Source of the DNA: an uncultured Collinsella sp.
Lineage (GTDB): Bacteria; Actinomycetota; Coriobacteriia; Coriobacteriales; Coriobacteriaceae
Length of the DNA: 8,176 nucleotides
Direction of reading: 5' to 3'
Assembly (NCBI GenBank): GCA_900547345.1
Contig: URGG01000087.1
Location: 1 to 8,176, forward strand
The position numbers were made by a program, and so were the translations under genes. The notes under the pieces were generated by a model. It was not told the origin of the DNA, did no database searches, and saw only the letters and a list, made by a program, of their open reading frames with translations. Each line of letters opens with the position of its first letter. Within the stretch, counting starts at the first letter, position 1. Shown in pieces: positions 1 to 5,808 of the stretch.

Positions 1-570
1 GTTAAAGCGGCGGGCGATGGTGCGGGTGAGCTCGATGTGCGGTAGCTGGTCGCGGCCGACGGGCACCACATTGCCCTTGCAGAACAGGATGTCGCAGGCC
101 TGGTGCACCGGGTAGGTGAGCAAAAGGCCGGTGAGCTCGTGGCCCGAGGCCTCCATCTCGGCCTTAACCGTGGGGTTGCGCGCCAGCTCGGCCTCGGACA
201 CCAGCGACAGGAACGGCAGCATGAGCTGGTTTGCGGCGGGCACGGCGGAGTGCGCGTAGATCATGGTCTTGTCGGGGTCGATACCGCAGGCAAGGTAGTC
301 CATGACCATGTTGTACACGTTGTCCTGGATATGCTCGGTGGTGTCGCGGTCGGTGATGACCTGGTAGTCGGCGATGAGCACGTTGGTCTTGGCGCCCATG
401 TTCTGCAGTTCAACACGGCCCTTGAGGGTGCCGAAGTAATGACCCAGGTGCAGGCGCCCGGTCGGGCGGTCGCCGGTAAGCATGGTGAACTTCTCGGGCG
501 TCTTGGCCAGGCCCTCGCGAATGGCGTTGCTCTTTTGCAGCGCGACTTCGTAGCTGTTCTCGTTTGGCAT
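1..570 (-). CDS. trpS: Tryptophanyl-tRNA synthetase, N-terminal part (cut by the window edge)
   Basis: Class I aminoacyl-tRNA synthetase that charges tRNA-Trp with tryptophan in the cytoplasm. The 190 visible residues begin MPNENSYEVALQKSN and contain the nucleotide-binding signature PTGRLHLGHYFGTL at residues 36-49, whose HLGH (41-44) is the HIGH motif. TYPVHQACDILF lies at 152-163; its Asp160 matches the family position that recognises the indole nitrogen. VGRDQLPHIELTRTIARRFN at 171-190 is the typical TrpRS version of the Gx(D)Q..H.ELTR segment, and the combination separates it from TyrRS. The KMSKS loop and anticodon-binding domain lie beyond base 1, so completeness cannot be judged. The start is the ATG at 570-568, preceded on the minus strand by AGGAG (580-576) with 5 bases between. 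No convincing own promoter is visible in the 159 bases between it and the upstream wecA-type gene, so readthrough from that gene is possible. Confidence 0.93.
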   Translation of the reverse strand, partial: MPNENSYEVALQKSNAIREGLAKTPEKFTMLTGDRPTGRLHLGHYFGTLKGRVELQNMGAKTNVLIADYQVITDRDTTEHIQDNVYNMVMDYLACGIDPDKTMIYAHSAVPAANQLMLPFLSLVSEAELARNPTVKAEMEASGHELTGLLLTYPVHQACDILFCKGNVVPVGRDQLPHIELTRTIARRFN

Positions 571-677
571 GATTGCTCCTAACGTATATTCATGGGTCAA
601 GATGATAACGCGTTTATTGGAGGGGCGGGGCGTAAGTGGGCGAGGGGTGGGAGAGGGGCGGCTTATGCGATGGGTGT

Positions 678-705
678 GGCGCGGCTGCGCTTGGTCAGCG
701 GCGCC
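678..705 (-). other. GC-rich inverted repeat between the wecA-type gene and trpS
   Basis: A 10-base arm at 678-687 is complementary to 696-705 apart from one central G-G mismatch, with an 8-base loop. It lies 25 bases past the wecA-type stop codon on the minus strand. No U-tract follows, so it is not a canonical intrinsic terminator. It could slow or process the transcript, or be chance in GC-rich DNA. Confidence 0.3.
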
Positions 706-729
706 GGGGCATATCCTCGGCAGCTTATC

Positions 730-1929
730 CTAGAGCTTGTGGTGGCGCTCTTCTTTACGTTCCTCGGCCGCCTGCTCCTCCTGCTTAAAAGCGGGGTCGT
801 CGGGGGTTACCAGCTCGTCCTCGTGCGTGCGCTTGTTGTAATGGTGACGCAGCACGGGCTCAAACAGGTGCAGGTGCTTGGCGAAGGCCGCCGAGCCAAT
901 GGCGAGCACGGTAAAGATGAGCACGCGCATGGGGACCTCGACCTGATTGATGGCGGCGGCGCCGGCCGAAAGCAAAATGCACCAGGCGTAGATGAGCAGT
1001 ACGGCCTGCTTTTGGTTGTAGCCCTCTTGAATGAGACGATGGTGGATGTGACCCTTGTCGGCCTGCCCGATGCTAATGTGGGCGCGCTTGCGGCGCACGA
1101 TGGCGCTGAACGTATCGATGATGGGCACGCCGGCCACGATGAGCGGGATGATGAGCGAGGTAAGCGCAGCGGTGCGGCTCACGTTGAGCAGCGAGATGGA
1201 ACCCAGCGCAAAGCCCAGCAGCAGCGACCCCGAGTCGCCCAAGAAGATGCTCGCGGGGTTGAAGTTATAGCGCAAGAAGGCGAGGCAAGAGCCAAAGAGC
1301 GCGATGGAGAGCGCGGCAGCGTCGATGCGGCCCGAGAGCGCGGCGACCGAAAACATCGTGAACGACGCGATGCCGCAGATGCCCGTGGCCAGACCGTCGA
1401 GGCCGTCGATAAGGTTGATGATGTTGGTGAACGCCACCAGGTAGACAATGGTGATGGGGTAGGCGAGCCAGCCGAGCATGATCTCGCCAGGAGCAAACGG
1501 GTTGACGATGACGCCGATGCGCAGGCCGCCCACGCAGGCGATAAGTGCGGCGAGGGCCTGGCCGGCCAGCTTTTGCTTGGGCTTGAGCTGGTAGACGTCG
1601 TCGATCACGCCGGTCGCAAAGATGACGGTAAAAGAAAGCGCAAGCATGGGGTAGCTGATGTGCAGACGGGGGTGGGGCACCAAAACGGGCGGCCAGCCCA
1701 GGTACCAGGTGCCTAGGATGTGAACAATGCAGGCGACGACGAGGCCCAAAAAGACCGCCGTGCCACCCATGCGCGGGATGGGCTTAGTGTTGATGCGGCG
1801 CTTGGAAGGATAGTCGACGGCGTCGAGCTTGATTGCCAGGCGCTTGACCAGGGGCACCGTAAGGAAGGTCGTGATAAAAGCCGCGACCGCCACGCATAGG
1901 TACGGTATGAAGCTCGTGGAGGAAGCCAT
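730..1929 (-). CDS. WecA/TagO-type undecaprenyl-phosphate glycosyl-1-phosphate transferase
   Basis: Multi-pass membrane enzyme of glycosyltransferase family 4. Such enzymes transfer a sugar-1-phosphate, usually GlcNAc-1-P from UDP-GlcNAc, to undecaprenyl phosphate on the cytoplasmic face, starting wall teichoic acid, capsule or other surface glycans. The 399-residue protein has the family motifs in order: KRRINTKPIPRMGG (43-56), the Asp-Asp pair in GVIDDVYQLKPKQK (110-111), NIINLIDGLDGLA (169-181), FLGDSGS (229-235), PIIDT (269-273) and DKGHIHHRL (291-299). The HIHHR motif is characteristic of the WecA/TagO branch and argues against MraY. Hydrophobic segments fill most of the chain, and a strongly charged tail follows from about residue 355. 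The ATG at 1929 is preferred over an in-frame GTG at 2049: the extra 40 residues do not look like family sequence, and a promoter candidate at 1987-2015 lies inside that extension. The SD is weak. The actual sugar substrate cannot be read from sequence. Confidence 0.9.
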   Translation of the reverse strand: MASSTSFIPYLCVAVAAFITTFLTVPLVKRLAIKLDAVDYPSKRRINTKPIPRMGGTAVFLGLVVACIVHILGTWYLGWPPVLVPHPRLHISYPMLALSFTVIFATGVIDDVYQLKPKQKLAGQALAALIACVGGLRIGVIVNPFAPGEIMLGWLAYPITIVYLVAFTNIINLIDGLDGLATGICGIASFTMFSVAALSGRIDAAALSIALFGSCLAFLRYNFNPASIFLGDSGSLLLGFALGSISLLNVSRTAALTSLIIPLIVAGVPIIDTFSAIVRRKRAHISIGQADKGHIHHRLIQEGYNQKQAVLLIYAWCILLSAGAAAINQVEVPMRVLIFTVLAIGSAAFAKHLHLFEPVLRHHYNKRTHEDELVTPDDPAFKQEEQAAEERKEERHHKL

Positions 1930-1986
1930 GAATCGATAAACCGCCAAGCGTCGAAGGAAAAGGTCAAAGGATGCCACGCCGCAAAG

Positions 1987-2015
1987 GGTATAGCTGATCC
2001 ATGATACTCGACCAA
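1987..2015 (-). promoter_or_regulatory. Candidate sigma-70-type promoter for the wecA-type gene
   Basis: On the minus strand TTGGTC (2015-2010) and TATACC (1992-1987) are separated by 17 bases. The -10 matches the consensus at 4 of 6 positions and the -35 at 3 of 6. Transcription would begin near 1980, giving a leader of about 50 bases before the ATG at 1929. This placement supports the shorter start of the gene. Confidence 0.4.
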
Positions 2016-2135
2016 GGAGGGTGTGAGGAATTGCACGGGCGATAATCACGCGCTTACCAGATATTCGAGTGATAGTGGGGCTCTGCCTGGTGCCTTTTGG
2101 GGATCATGGCGGGATTTGCAATGGCGATTTTCGGC

Positions 2136-2306
2136 AAAAGAAAACCACCCCCCACGTTACGAAAATGAACCCACCTAAAACAGGTGGGTGCCCTCATCGA
2201 CTGTTCCAGCGTCCTTAACAACGAAGGATACCTGTACTAGGTACGACTGTGTGGGCTCCCTAAATAAACGCGACGGTTCACCCAGTTGCTCCGCGGGGGG
2301 CGGAAT
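2136..2306 (-). ncRNA. Structured noncoding RNA with paired ends, possibly 6S RNA
   Basis: A minus-strand RNA of about 165-170 nt is predicted. Its 5' segment (2303-2292) pairs over 12 consecutive positions, two of them G-U, with its 3' segment (2156-2145); UUUUCUUUU follows directly (2144-2136), like a terminator tail. Inside are tandem small hairpins: UACCU/AGGUA (2243-2239 with 2233-2229) and UCCUU/AAGGA (2228-2224 with 2216-2212). A strong 8-bp hairpin with a 5-base loop (2189-2182 with 2176-2169) sits just before the closing strand. A possible GCCC/GGGC pair (2256-2253 with 2193-2190) would close the inner rod. A rod with a closing stem, a large single-stranded bubble and a small hairpin on the 3' side of the bubble resembles 6S RNA (ssrS), which binds sigma-70 RNA polymerase, and the length fits. 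The family was assigned by architecture only. Alternatives are a leader RNA acting on the downstream wecA-type gene, or a lineage-specific RNA such as the Collinsella-1 motif. No open reading frame explains the region. Confidence 0.5.
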
Positions 2307-2312
2307 ACCTAC

Positions 2313-2341
2313 ATCATAAAGCGGCACTTTGTGGATTCCAG
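2313..2341 (-). promoter_or_regulatory. Candidate promoter of the structured RNA
   Basis: TATGAT (2318-2313) on the minus strand is a 5-of-6 match to the -10 consensus. A weak -35, CTGGAA (2341-2336), lies 17 bases upstream. Initiation 7 bases after the -10 falls at about 2306, only 3 bases before the 12-bp closing stem of the RNA begins. That agreement is the main reason for accepting it. Confidence 0.5.
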
Positions 2342-2343
2342 TC

Positions 2344-2373
2344 TTGACATTACAAAAATCGTGTCGGACGATT
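2344..2373 (+). promoter_or_regulatory. Candidate promoter for the radical SAM gene, with an overlapping palindrome
   Basis: A perfect TTGACA -35 at 2344-2349 is followed after 17 bases by GACGAT (2367-2372), a weak -10. The inverted repeat AATCGT/ACGATT (2357-2362 and 2368-2373, 5-base loop) covers the spacer and the -10, where a repressor site could sit. The -35 lies only three bases from the -35 of the divergent RNA promoter. A leader of about 75 bases would precede the ATG at 2456. Confidence 0.4.
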
Positions 2374-2455
2374 ACGGCGCCTTGGGCTCGAGCCGTCTGT
2401 GCGGTTGGTCCTTTTGCGTTTGAGCTGCTGAATCGTTGTTTTGGAGCATGTTTTT

Positions 2456-3394
2456 ATGCCGACGTCGTTGACCGAACTTTTTTCGCCCGCCTGCCATTTG
2501 TGTCCGCGCCGTTGCGGTGCGGCGCGCGATGAGGGCGCGCCCGGCGTATGCGGTGCTAACGACACGCTCAGGGTGGCCCGCGCGGCGCTTCATATGTGGG
2601 AGGAGCCGCCCATCTCGGGCGAGACCGGTTCGGGTACGATCTTCTTTAGCGGCTGCTCGCTCAAATGCGTCTATTGCCAGAACCACGAGATCTCGACGGG
2701 CAATTTTGGGCTTGAGATTTCGCCCGAGCGTCTGGTCGAGATTATGTTGGAGCTGCAGGACCAGGGCGCGAACAATATTAACTTGGTAACGGCGACACAC
2801 TACGCGCACCTGCTGCCGACTGCGATTGCTGCGGCACGGGCGCGCGGGCTGGCCATCCCAATCGTCTACAACACAAGCGGTTATGAGCGTGCGAGTGCCG
2901 TGTCGGCGCTCGGCGATCTGGTCGATGTGTGGCTTACCGACTTTAAATATGCCGATGCGGCGCTTGCGCAGTCACTGTCTCACATTAAGGATTACCCGCG
3001 TGTGGCCGTGTCGGGCCTGGCTCAGATGGCGCGCGAAATTGAGCGCCGCGGGGGAGAGCTGGTGGACGAGGACGGGCTCATGAAGCGCGGCATGATCGTG
3101 CGCCATCTGGTACTGCCGGGACATGCAGACGATTCGTGTCGCGTGCTGGACCTTGTGTGGCAGACGGTGGGCGATGTGCCGATCTCGGTCATGAACCAGT
3201 ACACGCCCAATGCGCTCATGCGCGAGCAGGGCGGCGACCTGGCGCGTGCCGTGACGCGCGATGAGTACGAGCAGGTGCTCGACCATGCCGACGACCTGGG
3301 TTTTACGACGATGTTCTGGCAAGAGGGCGGCGCGGTAGACGAGAGCTTCACCCCGGCCTTCGACACCACCGGTGTTCTTACCAGCGCAAAGTAG
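2456..3394 (+). CDS. Radical SAM protein of the PflX type (COG1313-like, activase-related)
   Basis: Iron-sulfur protein of the radical SAM superfamily, related to pyruvate formate-lyase activating enzymes; the PflX/COG1313 group has no settled substrate. The 312-residue protein has an N-terminal cysteine cluster, CHLCPRRCG followed by GVCG, with Cys13, 16, 20 and 32. The radical SAM signature CSLKCVYCQN follows, with Cys67, Cys71 and Cys74 as the CX3CX2C ligands of the 4Fe-4S cluster that cleaves S-adenosylmethionine. NTSGYE near residue 142 and DVWLTDFKY are typical of this group. An activase for a glycyl radical enzyme would be expected near its target, and none is seen here, so its role is open. 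The ATG at 2456 is chosen because GGAG at 2443-2446 lies 9 bases upstream; an in-frame TTG at 2441 would place that GGAG inside the coding region. The gene is divergent from the structured RNA and is followed by a palindromic repeat. Confidence 0.87.
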   Translation: MPTSLTELFSPACHLCPRRCGAARDEGAPGVCGANDTLRVARAALHMWEEPPISGETGSGTIFFSGCSLKCVYCQNHEISTGNFGLEISPERLVEIMLELQDQGANNINLVTATHYAHLLPTAIAAARARGLAIPIVYNTSGYERASAVSALGDLVDVWLTDFKYADAALAQSLSHIKDYPRVAVSGLAQMAREIERRGGELVDEDGLMKRGMIVRHLVLPGHADDSCRVLDLVWQTVGDVPISVMNQYTPNALMREQGGDLARAVTRDEYEQVLDHADDLGFTTMFWQEGGAVDESFTPAFDTTGVLTSAK

Positions 3395-3402
3395 TGCGTT
3401 CG

Positions 3403-3440
3403 TCGATGATTTTTCTGGGACGGGGATAAAAAATCATCGA
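3403..3440. repeat. Perfect 12-bp inverted repeat, copy A of a palindromic element
   Basis: TCGATGATTTTT (3403-3414) is exactly complementary to 3429-3440, with a 14-base loop. It begins 8 bases after the radical SAM stop codon. The T-run and A-run lie inside the stem rather than after it, so this is not a standard terminator. Read on the minus strand, the interior shares TTATC, CCGTC and CA in the same order with the inverted repeat at 5722-5760, which suggests a diverged dispersed element. Confidence 0.6.
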
Positions 3441-3503
3441 GAGGATCGCCTGTTCGAAAAGTTGCCAAAATAGCCGCGCCCCAAAAAGACTGGTTATTGG
3501 GCG

Positions 3504-3531
3504 TTGACAGTTGGCGAGCCGTAGGTAAAAT
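3504..3531 (+). promoter_or_regulatory. Promoter of tRNA-Ala
   Basis: Perfect TTGACA (3504-3509), a 16-base spacer and TAAAAT (3526-3531, 5 of 6 matches). Initiation would fall near 3538, a few bases before the mature tRNA 5' end at 3545, as usual for tRNA genes. Confidence 0.75.
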
Positions 3532-3544
3532 ATCGACTTGTCCT

Positions 3545-3617
3545 GGGGACGTAGCTCAGTTGGGAGAGCGCTGCCGTCGCATGGCAGAGGCCGAGGGTTC
3601 GACTCCCTTCGTCTCCA
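3545..3617 (+). tRNA. tRNA-Ala with anticodon CGC
   Basis: A complete 73-nt cloverleaf can be drawn. The acceptor stem GGGGACG pairs with CGTCTCC and includes the G3-U70 wobble that identifies alanine tRNAs. The D arm is GCTC/GAGC. The anticodon stem CTGCC/GGCAG encloses the 7-base loop GTCGCAT, so the anticodon is CGC, reading GCG. The T arm contains GGTTCGACTCC. The discriminator base is A3617. The next bases are CCC, so the CCA end is apparently not encoded and must be added by tRNA nucleotidyltransferase. The gene has its own promoter and terminator. Confidence 0.95.
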
Positions 3618-3631
3618 CCCTTGGATTTGAT

Positions 3632-3663
3632 AAGCCGCTGACATTGTGTCGGCGGCTTTTTTT
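3632..3663 (+). terminator. Intrinsic terminator after tRNA-Ala
   Basis: An 11-bp stem (3632-3642 with 3648-3658, one G-U pair), a 5-base loop, and a run of seven T at 3657-3663. It ends 18 bases before the ATG of the next gene, so any readthrough could supply that gene's transcript. Confidence 0.9.
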
Positions 3664-3681
3664 AAAAGAAAGGGCTATACC

Positions 3682-4140
3682 ATGGCCGAGCTTGTGTCCC
3701 AACCATTGTCCGACGAGGAGCGCGCTGAGTTGGAAGAGCTCCGCGCTGAGAAGGCCCGCCGCGAGGCTCGGGAAGAGGCCCGTCGCGAGCGTGAGGAGCT
3801 GGCTGCCCTGCGCGCCGAGCGTGCGAAGGCCGAGGAGGTCGCCTCGAACGCCGCATCCAAGCGCAAGCCCGCGCCCGCACCCAAGCCCGCTGCTGCGAAG
3901 CCTGCACCTGCCGCGCCCAAAACTCAGACTAAAAAGCAAGCTCGACCCAAGTCCGTAGAGCCCACGCCGAGCCGTGACGAGATGACCTTTGCCCAGCGCA
4001 TGGTTACCTCCAAGGAACCTACGGGCGAGAACGAGATCCCTGGCATGGCGCCGGCTCAAAAAATCATCATCGTGCTCGCCCTCATCGCGTTTATCGTCTT
4101 TATGGTTTACACGATCACGGGCAGCATGGGCCTGCACTAA
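3682..4140 (+). CDS. Small tail-anchored coiled-coil membrane protein, function unknown
   Basis: I do not recognise a family. The 152-residue protein has three parts. Residues 10-55 are a highly charged Glu/Arg/Ala/Leu region that should form a long helix or coiled coil. Residues 60-95 are a flexible Lys/Ala/Pro-rich linker with repeated KPAP and AAKPAPAAP units. After a short segment with MTFAQRM (101-107), residues 128-146 form one hydrophobic helix (IIIVLALIAFIVFMVYTIT), with only six residues beyond. There is no signal peptide. The expected topology is an N-terminal cytoplasmic rod on a stalk, held by a C-terminal anchor. The ATG at 3682 has AGGG at 3671-3674 seven bases upstream; an earlier in-frame start at 3646 lies in the tRNA terminator and is rejected. 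No separate promoter is visible. It could be a scaffold or cell-division-associated protein, but nothing shows this directly. Confidence 0.8.
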   Translation: MAELVSQPLSDEERAELEELRAEKARREAREEARREREELAALRAERAKAEEVASNAASKRKPAPAPKPAAAKPAPAAPKTQTKKQARPKSVEPTPSRDEMTFAQRMVTSKEPTGENEIPGMAPAQKIIIVLALIAFIVFMVYTITGSMGLH

Positions 4141-4222
4141 CCTGTTCGCGCCGGGCTCCATGCCCGCACGTCCGCCTCGCCCAACCCTCAACCTCTGCAC
4201 AACACATCCGAAAGGTCGCCCC

Positions 4223-5728
4223 ATGGCTTTGACCGATATCTCTCATCCCACCGACATCGCAATGCTCACCGATCTGTACGAACTCACTATGGCCCAGGGC
4301 CTGTGGGAGAGCGGCAAGGCCAATGAGCAGGGTTGTTTTACCGCGTTTTACCGCGACCATCCCTTTGGCAGCGCCTATGCCGTCATGTGCGGCACCGCCG
4401 AGCTGCCCGAGCTAGTCGAGAATCTGCGCTTTACGCCCGAGGATATCGACTACCTCGCATCGCTTGAGGCCCCGGCCGGCGGCGCGATGTTCAAGTCCGC
4501 ATTCCTCGACTACCTGCGCGATTTTCGTGCGCATGTAAATATCGACGCCGTCCCCGAGGGCGAGCTCGTCTTTCCACGCGAGCCCATGGTGCGCGTCACC
4601 GGTCCTGCGCTCGAGTGCCAGCTGCTCGAGACGGCGCTGCTCAACATCGTCGGGTTCCAGACACTTGTCGCCACCAAGACGGCGCGCGTGGTGCTGGCGG
4701 CGGACGGCCGTCCCGTGGCCGAGTTTGGCCTGCGCCGAGCCCAGGGTCCCGATGGCGGCCTGGCCGTTGCGCGCGCGAGCTACGTCGCCGGCTGCTCCTC
4801 TACGTCCAATGTGCTCGCCGGCCGCCGCTACGGTATTCCCGTCTTTGGCACGCATGCGCACAGCTGGGTGATGAGCTTCGATTCCGAGCTCGAGGCCTTC
4901 CGCGCCTTTGCCAAGTCGAGCCCCAAGAACTGCACGCTGCTCATCGACACCTACGATGTGCGCGAGGGCTGCGAGCATGCCATTACGGTTGCCAAGGAGA
5001 TGGAGGCGGCGGGCGAGCGCCTGTCGGCTATTCGCATTGACTCGGGCGACCTCGCCAAGCTCTCCAAGTATGTCCGCGGTCGTTTCGATGCCGAGGGCCT
5101 GCCCTATGTGGGGATCTCGGTTTCTAACGATCTGGATGAGTACACGATTCAGTCGCTGCTCGACCAGGGCGCGCCCATCGATAGCTTTGGCGTGGGCACC
5201 AAGCTCGCGACCTGCTACGACCAGCCGGCGCTGGGCGGCGTGTACAAGCTTTCCGCCCGCCGTGCGAGCGAGGCCGACCCGTGGACGCCGGTGGTCAAGC
5301 TCTCCGAGCAGCCCTACAAGCGCACGATCCCGGGCGTGCAGCGCGTGCGCCGTTATTACGACGGCTTTGGCGGCCCGGTCTGCGACATGATCTACGACGA
5401 GGACCATCTGGTGGGGGAGGGCGCCGCGCGCGGCAATACCCTCGTGGCCGTGAATGATGCCGCCCTGGTGACCGACGTGTCGGAGCTTGAGTATCGCGAG
5501 CTGCTGGTGCCGATCGTGCGCGATGGCAGCGCAGTGGCTCCGCGTGAGAGCATCCAGGACGCGCGCGAGCGCTGTGTTTGGGCGCTCGATCATCTGGACG
5601 CAGCTTTCAAGCGCTTCCTGTACCCGCAGACCTATGTGGTGGGCATGGAGCAGGGCCTGGCTCAGGTGCGCGACGAGCTCGTGCGCAAGAACATGGCCGC
5701 GGCCTCGGCTTTCCCCTGGGCAAAATGA
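4223..5728 (+). CDS. pncB: Nicotinate phosphoribosyltransferase
   Basis: Cytoplasmic enzyme of the Preiss-Handler NAD salvage route; it joins nicotinate to PRPP, with ATP hydrolysis, to give nicotinate mononucleotide and pyrophosphate (EC 6.3.4.21). The 501-residue length suits the Gram-positive-type family. Recognisable motifs are TDLYELTMAQ (16-25), EFGLRRAQGPDGG (167-179), GTHAHSW (209-215, with the conserved histidines of the active site), LLIDTYDV, IRIDSGDL (271-277) and SFGVGTKL (321-328), followed by GGVYKL. These form the type II phosphoribosyltransferase barrel and its phosphate-binding loops. The ATG at 4223 has AAAGG (4211-4215) seven bases upstream; the frame stays open further left to 3989, but there it overlaps the preceding gene and has no family resemblance. 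An 82-base spacer, with only a 5-bp CGGGC/GCCCG hairpin at 4152-4166, separates it from the upstream gene. Its stop codon lies inside the inverted repeat at 5722-5760. Confidence 0.95.
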   Translation: MALTDISHPTDIAMLTDLYELTMAQGLWESGKANEQGCFTAFYRDHPFGSAYAVMCGTAELPELVENLRFTPEDIDYLASLEAPAGGAMFKSAFLDYLRDFRAHVNIDAVPEGELVFPREPMVRVTGPALECQLLETALLNIVGFQTLVATKTARVVLAADGRPVAEFGLRRAQGPDGGLAVARASYVAGCSSTSNVLAGRRYGIPVFGTHAHSWVMSFDSELEAFRAFAKSSPKNCTLLIDTYDVREGCEHAITVAKEMEAAGERLSAIRIDSGDLAKLSKYVRGRFDAEGLPYVGISVSNDLDEYTIQSLLDQGAPIDSFGVGTKLATCYDQPALGGVYKLSARRASEADPWTPVVKLSEQPYKRTIPGVQRVRRYYDGFGGPVCDMIYDEDHLVGEGAARGNTLVAVNDAALVTDVSELEYRELLVPIVRDGSAVAPRESIQDARERCVWALDHLDAAFKRFLYPQTYVVGMEQGLAQVRDELVRKNMAAASAFPWAK

Positions 5729-5760
5729 TCAGCATGCGACGGAAGATAACGGATCATTTT
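5722..5760. repeat. Inverted repeat in the pncB-proB gap, copy B of a palindromic element
   Basis: AAAATGATC (5722-5730) is the exact complement of GATCATTTT (5752-5760), with 21 bases between. It includes the pncB stop codon (TGA at 5726-5728). Read on the minus strand the interior shares TTATC, CCGTC and CA with the element at 3403-3440. The T-run after the stem could allow weak termination after pncB, and proB follows 48 bases later. Confidence 0.55.
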
Positions 5761-5808
5761 CTCGCTTGCCCGTTCGCCCGTTCGCTGAACAGTTGATTGG
5801 TTTGACGT

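Noticed and set aside
583..611. Possible trpS promoter with TATACG as the -10
   Set aside because: No acceptable -35 is found at 16-18 bases, and the transcript would start within the SD region.
592..1716. A 374-codon plus-strand open frame opposite the wecA-type gene
   Set aside because: Its translation is low-complexity and rich in Gly, Arg, Asp and Ala, as expected of the antisense of a GC-rich gene. It resembles no known family, and the minus-strand frame has all the enzyme motifs.
1930..2049. N-terminal extension of the wecA-type gene to a GTG at 2049
   Set aside because: The added 40 residues do not look like the family's first membrane segment. A promoter candidate lies inside this stretch, and MASSTSFIPYLC is a natural N-terminus.
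3403..3440. Intrinsic terminator of the radical SAM gene
   Set aside because: The stem is AT-rich where it meets the loop and no U-tract follows the 3' arm, so it is reported as a repeat instead.
4412..5593. A 393-codon minus-strand open frame inside pncB
   Set aside because: It is antisense to a fully motif-supported gene. Its composition (His, Arg, Ala, Gly) is typical of the complement of high-GC coding DNA.
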